Assembly: GCA_009885425.1 (NCBI GenBank)
Contig: VFKS01000395.1
Span: forward strand, 1-8,690
Origin: Novosphingobium sp.
GTDB lineage: Bacteria; Pseudomonadota; Alphaproteobacteria; Sphingomonadales; Sphingomonadaceae
Length of the DNA: 8,690 bases
Direction: 5' to 3'
Shown here: positions 6,125-8,690 of the stretch, in pieces
Numbering within the stretch: position 1 is the first letter of the stretch
How the letters are laid out: every line of letters begins with the position of its first letter
Translations under genes and position numbers: made by a program
The notes under the pieces: generated by a model
Told to the model about the DNA's origin: nothing
Database searches by the model: none
The model's input: the letters and a program-made list of their open reading frames with translations, nothing else

Positions 6125-6152
6125 GCCCTTAGTGGCGCTACGGCCAAAGGGC
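6125..6152 (-). terminator. Hairpin after sppA, probable terminator
   Basis: On the minus strand GCCCTT-TGGC, a 6-nt loop, then GCCA-CT-AAGGGC forms a 10-bp stem with a 2-nt bulge, starting 18 nt after the sppA stop. The position is what a terminator needs to separate sppA from the tRNA-Leu/tig unit. No T-run follows, so it may be Rho-assisted or only stabilise the 3' end. Confidence 0.5.
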
Positions 6153-6170
6153 AAGCGCTAGCCTTGCGAT

Positions 6171-8054
6171 TCAGCGCATCCCAAGCACCGCTGCCAGATT
6201 TCCGATCCAGCCGCCTTTGAGCGGGGGCGCCTTGGCCGCGACCGGCAGCGGGCAATCAAGGCACATCGCCTGCGCCCCGCGCGCCTGCCCCAACCAGGCC
6301 AGCTCGCCCAGCACCCGGCCAAACTGGGCCTGCTGGCGCTGGGCAATCAGCCCGGCAAAGTCGGTTGCGGCGGGCTGGCTGTCCTGTTCGTCCCCGCCGG
6401 ACAGCCGCTCGAGCAGAGAGGCGTAGGGATCGGCGTCGCTGCCATAGTAATCGGCATGCCATTCCTCCAGCTTGGCGGCACCCGCCGCCCAGGCCAGCGC
6501 CTCTGGTAGGCCGCCGAACTGATCGACCAGCCCGTTCTGCCGCGCGGTTCCGCCATCCCAGACCCGGCCTTGCGCGATTCCGTCGATCTGTTCCGGCGTC
6601 TTGCCGCGCGATTTGGCGACCAGGCCGATGAAGCGTGAATAGCCATTTTCGATATTGGCCTGGAGCATTTTTTCAACGTCCGGGGTGAACCCGGTCAGAA
6701 TATCGGGCTGTCCTGAAATCGGCGTGGTTCTGATCCCGTCGGATTTGACCCCATAGTCAGCCAGAGTCCGTTCAAAGCTGGGCAGGATCGCGAATATCCC
6801 GATCGAACCCGTAATCGTCCCCGGCTGGGCGAAGATCCGGTTTGCCGGAGTAGCCACCCAATAACCGCCGCTGGCCGCATAGTTGACCATCGAGACCGCC
6901 ACGGGACGGTTGTCCTTGGCCTTGAACCGTTCGAGCGCGGTGCGGATCTGTTCCGAGGCAAACACCGACCCCCCGCCCGAATCGACCCGCAGCACCAGAG
7001 CCTTGGCATCTGATACAGTCGCTTCGTCGATCAGCTTGGCGATCCGTTCGCCCCCGGCCGTGCCGGGCCCAGCCTTGCCATCGACAATCGATCCAGCGAC
7101 GGTGACCACCGCAATCGCTTCGCCGCTGCGCTTTTCGGTATGCGCCGCCAGCAAGGTCGAGGCCTTGTTGTGCGCGAAGGCGCCGGGGCTGTCATCGGCC
7201 GGGTCTTCGCCCGCAATCGCCTTCACCCGTTCGCCAAAGGCCACGTCATCGCCCAGCTTGTCGACCAGCCCGGCGCTCAGTGCAGCCTGCGCCGCATTAC
7301 CCTTGGCTGCCGCCATCCAGCCGGCCGGATCCTTGGTCGCCATGGCCAGATTCGCCTTGGGCCGGGCCTTGGTAACGTCAGCCTGCCATTCTTCCCACAG
7401 CGAGCCGAGCAGCGCGCCGCGCGCCTGCTTCGAAGCGTCTGAGGCCTTGTCGTACAGATAGGGCTCAACGAAGTCCTTGTAAGTGCCGACTTTATAGACG
7501 TGGAGGTTGACCTTATATTTCTGGAACAGTCCGCCAAAGTAAAGGCTGTCGCCGCCCGGCCCCATGGCAAAGGCCCCGCCGAGCGGGTGAACCCAGACTT
7601 CGCTGGCATGGGCCGCCAGCAGCAGGGCATCGTCGGAATAGACCATCGCATAGGTCAGCACCGGCTTTTTGGCGGCGCGAACCTTGTCGATCGCCGCGCC
7701 AACCTCTTGCAGCGTCACGAGGCCGCCACCGGAGAACTGGCTCAGATCAAGCACCACAGTCTTGATCCGATCATCGCTGGCGGCCAGCTCGATCGCCCGG
7801 ACCAGGTCGCGAGCGCGGTATTCGCGCGGCTGATCGCCACCCGAAAACAGATCTTCAATCGGATCACGCACCGCCGGCTCTTCGACTACCGCCCCTTTCA
7901 GGTTGAGCAGCAGGGCGCCATCACGCAGCGTCCCGGCGCTGGGCCGGGCAGTCAAGACGGCATAGAGCGCCATGAAAAACAGCAGCATGAACAGCAGAAC
8001 CAGCCCGTCCTTGATCGCGACGAGAAAGTGCCAAACCTTGCGGGCGAAGAGCAT
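6171..8054 (-). CDS. sppA: Signal peptide peptidase SppA, long (67-kDa) type
   Basis: Membrane-anchored serine protease of the S49 family that degrades signal peptides after release by leader peptidase. At 627 aa it matches the long form (E. coli 618 aa), with two tandem S49 domains after one N-terminal span (about residues 16-35). The Ser-Lys dyad, split between the repeats as in E. coli, is intact: Lys193 in GTYKDFVEP of the first domain and Ser395 in NYAASGGYW of the second. The substrate-groove strand VLRVDSGGG (354-362) and the ITGSIGI block (414-420) are also present. The C-terminal tail holds a CLDC pair (598-601). ATG at 8054 follows AAGGAT (minus strand, 8061-8066) with a 6-nt gap. 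The open frame to 8153 upstream lacks such support. It diverges from pyrB, and a hairpin at 6125-6152 follows its stop. Confidence 0.96.
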   Translation of the reverse strand: MLFARKVWHFLVAIKDGLVLLFMLLFFMALYAVLTARPSAGTLRDGALLLNLKGAVVEEPAVRDPIEDLFSGGDQPREYRARDLVRAIELAASDDRIKTVVLDLSQFSGGGLVTLQEVGAAIDKVRAAKKPVLTYAMVYSDDALLLAAHASEVWVHPLGGAFAMGPGGDSLYFGGLFQKYKVNLHVYKVGTYKDFVEPYLYDKASDASKQARGALLGSLWEEWQADVTKARPKANLAMATKDPAGWMAAAKGNAAQAALSAGLVDKLGDDVAFGERVKAIAGEDPADDSPGAFAHNKASTLLAAHTEKRSGEAIAVVTVAGSIVDGKAGPGTAGGERIAKLIDEATVSDAKALVLRVDSGGGSVFASEQIRTALERFKAKDNRPVAVSMVNYAASGGYWVATPANRIFAQPGTITGSIGIFAILPSFERTLADYGVKSDGIRTTPISGQPDILTGFTPDVEKMLQANIENGYSRFIGLVAKSRGKTPEQIDGIAQGRVWDGGTARQNGLVDQFGGLPEALAWAAGAAKLEEWHADYYGSDADPYASLLERLSGGDEQDSQPAATDFAGLIAQRQQAQFGRVLGELAWLGQARGAQAMCLDCPLPVAAKAPPLKGGWIGNLAAVLGMR

Positions 8055-8218
8055 GCGGTGATCCTTATCAGTCCTGCGGGGGACATAGGCACGATGCGCC
8101 CGCAATGCCAGCAAGTGCTCGACCAGCGCCCCAAAGGGATCGGCCAGCAGCATCGTCAGGTGACAATCCCGCAGGGCACTTGCCCCCAGAGCGATGCCTC
8201 GCTATTACGCCGTCTTCA
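8055..8218. other. sppA/pyrB divergent intergenic region
   Basis: This 164-bp spacer must hold both divergent promoters. The pyrB-proximal end contains a promoter-like pair (see 8180-8208). The sppA side shows its Shine-Dalgarno but no convincing sigma-70 hexamers. Two tiny plus-strand ORFs run up to or over the pyrB start, but I do not support either as a gene. Confidence 0.6.
8180..8208 (+). promoter_or_regulatory. Candidate pyrB promoter
   Basis: TTGCCC (8180-8185) and TATTAC (8203-8208) are separated by exactly 17 bp, each matching 4 of 6 consensus bases of a sigma-70-type promoter. Transcription would begin near 8215-8219, at or within a few bases of the pyrB ATG, giving a leaderless or nearly leaderless mRNA. 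This agrees with the absence of a Shine-Dalgarno before pyrB. Confidence 0.4.
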
Positions 8219-8690
8219 ATGACATCGCCGATCCTTGACCCAGCGGGCCGCTATCCAGCAGGTTCCGCCGCCTTCCCGCACCGTGGACTTACGGGGCTGG
8301 CAGGACTCGCCCCATGGGAGATCCTGTTCCTGCTTGATGAAGCGGAACAATGGGTCGAACTCAACCGCAGCGCTCACAAGCGTGACGAGCGGCTGGCCGG
8401 CCTCACGATCATCAACGCCTTCTTCGAAAACTCGACCCGGACGCTGCTGAGCTTTGAAATTGCCGGCAAGCGGCTCGGCGCCGACGTGGTCAATATGCAC
8501 GCCGCCCAATCGAGCGTGAAGAAGGGCGAAACGCTGATCGATACGGCGATGACGCTCAACGCGATGCACGCCGACGCAATTGTGATCCGCCACGGATCGA
8601 GCGGCGCGGTGCAGTTGATCGCGGGCAAAGTCGATTGCCCGGTGCTCAACGCCGGGGACGGCCAGCACGAACACCCGACCCAAGGCCTGC
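8219..8690 (+). CDS. pyrB: Aspartate carbamoyltransferase catalytic subunit (5' part, cut by window end)
   Basis: First committed step of de novo pyrimidine synthesis: carbamoyl phosphate plus aspartate gives N-carbamoylaspartate, in the cytosol. The first 157 residues are present, roughly half of a usual 310-340-aa chain. Readable hallmarks are FFENSTRT (68-75), whose STRT loop binds carbamoyl phosphate, [15 protein letters not shown] (78-92), the SSVKKGET loop (98-105) that reaches a neighbouring active site in the trimer, the RH motif (His126), and [12 protein letters not shown] (144-155) with the HPTQ substrate loop. ATG at 8219 gives the MTSP...RYPAG...FPHRGL lead-in that I associate with sphingomonad PyrB. 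No Shine-Dalgarno precedes it. The frame stays open to the window edge, so no stop is visible. It is divergent from sppA. PyrI or a pyrC-like partner would lie beyond the window. Confidence 0.96.
   Translation, partial: MTSPILDPAGRYPAGSAAFPHRGLTGLAGLAPWEILFLLDEAEQWVELNRSAHKRDERLAGLTIINAFFENSTRTLLSFEIAGKRLGADVVNMHAAQSSVKKGETLIDTAMTLNAMHADAIVIRHGSSGAVQLIAGKVDCPVLNAGDGQHEHPTQGL

Noticed and set aside
5921..6154. N-terminal extension of trigger factor
   Set aside because: The added residues are a translation of tRNA-Leu and its flanks; the family-typical start is at 5920.
4772..6220. 482-codon plus-strand ORF opposite tig and the tRNA
   Set aside because: It mirrors the trigger factor codons and runs through tRNA-Leu; composition is that of an antisense frame in GC-rich DNA, with no family signature.
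7500..8093. Plus-strand ORF antisense to sppA
   Set aside because: Shadow frame of a high-GC gene; no motif and no ribosome binding site.
8055..8153. 33-residue upstream extension of SppA
   Set aside because: The ATG at 8054 has a well-placed AAGGAT, and the membrane helix follows it directly.
1..8690. Search for mobile elements, CRISPR arrays, defence or toxin-antitoxin genes
   Set aside because: No terminal repeats, transposase or integrase motifs, spaced direct repeats, or paired toxin/antitoxin-like ORFs were seen; tRNA-Leu has no attachment-site duplication or integrase beside it.

Overview
This is a GC-rich, gene-dense stretch of bacterial chromosome. It most likely comes from an alphaproteobacterium of the order Sphingomonadales (Erythrobacter, Novosphingobium or a relative). 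The clues are the character of the PyrB N-terminus, the trigger factor with a Lys/Ala/Pro-rich tail, the long-form SppA and the high GC at third codon positions. No transposase, integrase, CRISPR array, phage gene or compositional island is visible. I see an ordinary housekeeping/accessory region, not a new multi-gene system.

Layout. (1) 28-1922, minus: a two-gene unit of a threonine/phenylserine-aldolase-like PLP enzyme followed by a DMT/EamA exporter. The exporter GTG overlaps the aldolase TGA. (2) 1974-4107, plus: a 98-aa GNAT-like acetyltransferase divergent from the aldolase, then a 42-aa single-span membrane protein, then a secreted amidase resembling bacterial peptide amidases. (3) 4108-4388, plus: a 92-bp spacer with an FNR/FixK-like palindrome, followed by a 62-aa DUF2892 (YgaP-like) membrane protein. 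A bidirectional terminator hairpin closes this unit. (4) 4451-6063, minus: trigger factor, preceded by tRNA-Leu(UAG) only 58 nt upstream of its start. (5) 6171-8054, minus: SppA, a membrane-anchored signal peptide peptidase. (6) 8219-end, plus: the 5' third of pyrB, divergent from sppA and cut by the window edge.

How the genes relate. Trigger factor (nascent-chain folding) and SppA (degradation of cleaved signal peptides) both serve protein biogenesis and face the same way, but a hairpin and a tRNA separate them. The aldolase and exporter are probably translationally coupled and may form an amino-acid catabolism/export pair. The DUF2892 gene looks like an oxygen-responsive single-gene unit. 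pyrB begins de novo pyrimidine synthesis and appears to start with little or no 5' leader.

Non-coding space is small. The largest gap is the sppA/pyrB divergent region (8055-8218, 164 bp). No gene-free stretch exceeds 300 bp.
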